Positions 5,857-6,041 of a stretch of 6,041 nucleotides of DNA are shown piece by piece. The DNA lies in NCBI GenBank assembly GCA_030040395.1, contig JASHTU010000054.1, positions 1-6,041 on the forward strand. Direction: 5' to 3'. Under the pieces are notes generated by a model that worked only from the letters and a program-made list of their open reading frames with translations, was not told the origin of the DNA and did no database searches. The stretch is from Acidobacteriaceae bacterium. GTDB taxonomy: Bacteria; Acidobacteriota; Terriglobia; Terriglobales; Acidobacteriaceae. A program made the translations under genes and the position numbers. Numbering within the stretch: the first letter of the stretch is position 1; every line of letters starts with the position of its first letter.

Positions 5857-6041
5857 ATGAGCTTTTTACCCTGTGTCTCTCGCCCCACGCGCCTCGTTTT
5901 CGCAGCGCTTTTCTGTTGCATCGTCAGCCCGGCCATTGCTGGCGCTGCGGCTCAGTCCCAGGCTTCCCCGCAGCCGTCCCCGACGCCCCAGGTTCCCGAC
6001 TGGGCCCTTCCCGGCTCGCCCACGCACAAGCAATATCCGCC
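5857..6041 (+). CDS. Secreted protein of unknown function, 3'-truncated
   Basis: The first 61 codons of a gene that runs off the right edge. ATG at 5857 opens a Sec-type signal peptide: a basic start with Arg9 and Arg12, a hydrophobic core LVFAALFCCIVSPAIA, and small residues (AGAAA) before Gln33 for cleavage around residues 28-32. After it comes a Pro/Ser/Gln-rich linker (QSQASPQPSPTPQVP), then PDWALPGSPTHKQYP, which may begin the mature domain. I do not recognise the family with confidence. The two cysteines in the core do not make a lipobox, so it should be exported to the periplasm or outside rather than anchored as a lipoprotein. No strong Shine-Dalgarno is visible ahead of the ATG. The signal peptide itself is the main evidence that this is a real gene. 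It is 380 bp from thrB and probably a separate transcript. Confidence 0.65.
   Translation, partial: MSFLPCVSRPTRLVFAALFCCIVSPAIAGAAAQSQASPQPSPTPQVPDWALPGSPTHKQYP

Noticed and set aside
5908..5925. Lipoprotein signal in the last gene (Cys20/Cys21)
   Set aside because: Phe precedes the first Cys and Cys precedes the second, which does not fit a lipobox. A small-residue signal peptidase I site follows instead.
5553..5936. Minus-strand open frame of 127 codons in the last intergenic region
   Set aside because: No known family, biased charged composition, no clear ribosome site, and it overlaps the signal peptide of the secreted protein gene on the other strand. A small real gene is not excluded.

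Overview
This window is GC-rich, densely packed bacterial chromosome carrying housekeeping and nutrient-uptake genes. I see no tRNA, rRNA, transposase, phage gene or CRISPR array. Both strands are used. High GC, many GTG/TTG-type codons at possible starts, a short ModC and the style of the last secreted protein would suit an Acidobacteriota-like soil bacterium, but that is a weak inference and nothing in the window fixes the taxon.

Layout: (1) 1-768, plus strand: the C-terminal three quarters of MurB (peptidoglycan precursor synthesis), cut by the window edge. (2) 762-about 2993, minus strand: a compact molybdate-type ABC importer operon in the order modA-modB-modC, with an 8-bp gap (modA/modB) and an 8-bp overlap (modB/modC). 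It converges on murB with a 7-bp overlap of the gene ends. (3) About 2922-3140: a divergent control region between modA and thrC, full of perfect inverted repeats. (4) 3141-5476, plus strand: threonine synthase (thrC) followed by homoserine kinase (thrB) with an ATGA overlap. (5) 5477-5856: a 380-bp intergenic region with a weak terminator candidate, an AT-rich patch with short direct repeats, and a 13-bp palindrome. (6) 5857-6041: the start of a secreted protein of unknown function, cut by the right edge.

Functionally, ModA would bind an oxyanion outside the inner membrane, ModB would form the channel and ModC would supply ATP hydrolysis. ThrB phosphorylates homoserine and ThrC converts the product to threonine, the last two steps of threonine synthesis. 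MurB is unrelated to either set and is only a convergent neighbour.

I found no convincing new multi-gene system. The most unusual part is the 2945-3066 region. It holds three perfect inverted repeats just ahead of modA and leaves the modA start unclear: the possible Shine-Dalgarno is partly in a stem and the GTG start would lie in the loop. Either a dispersed palindromic element has landed in the modA leader or this is a structured mRNA leader.
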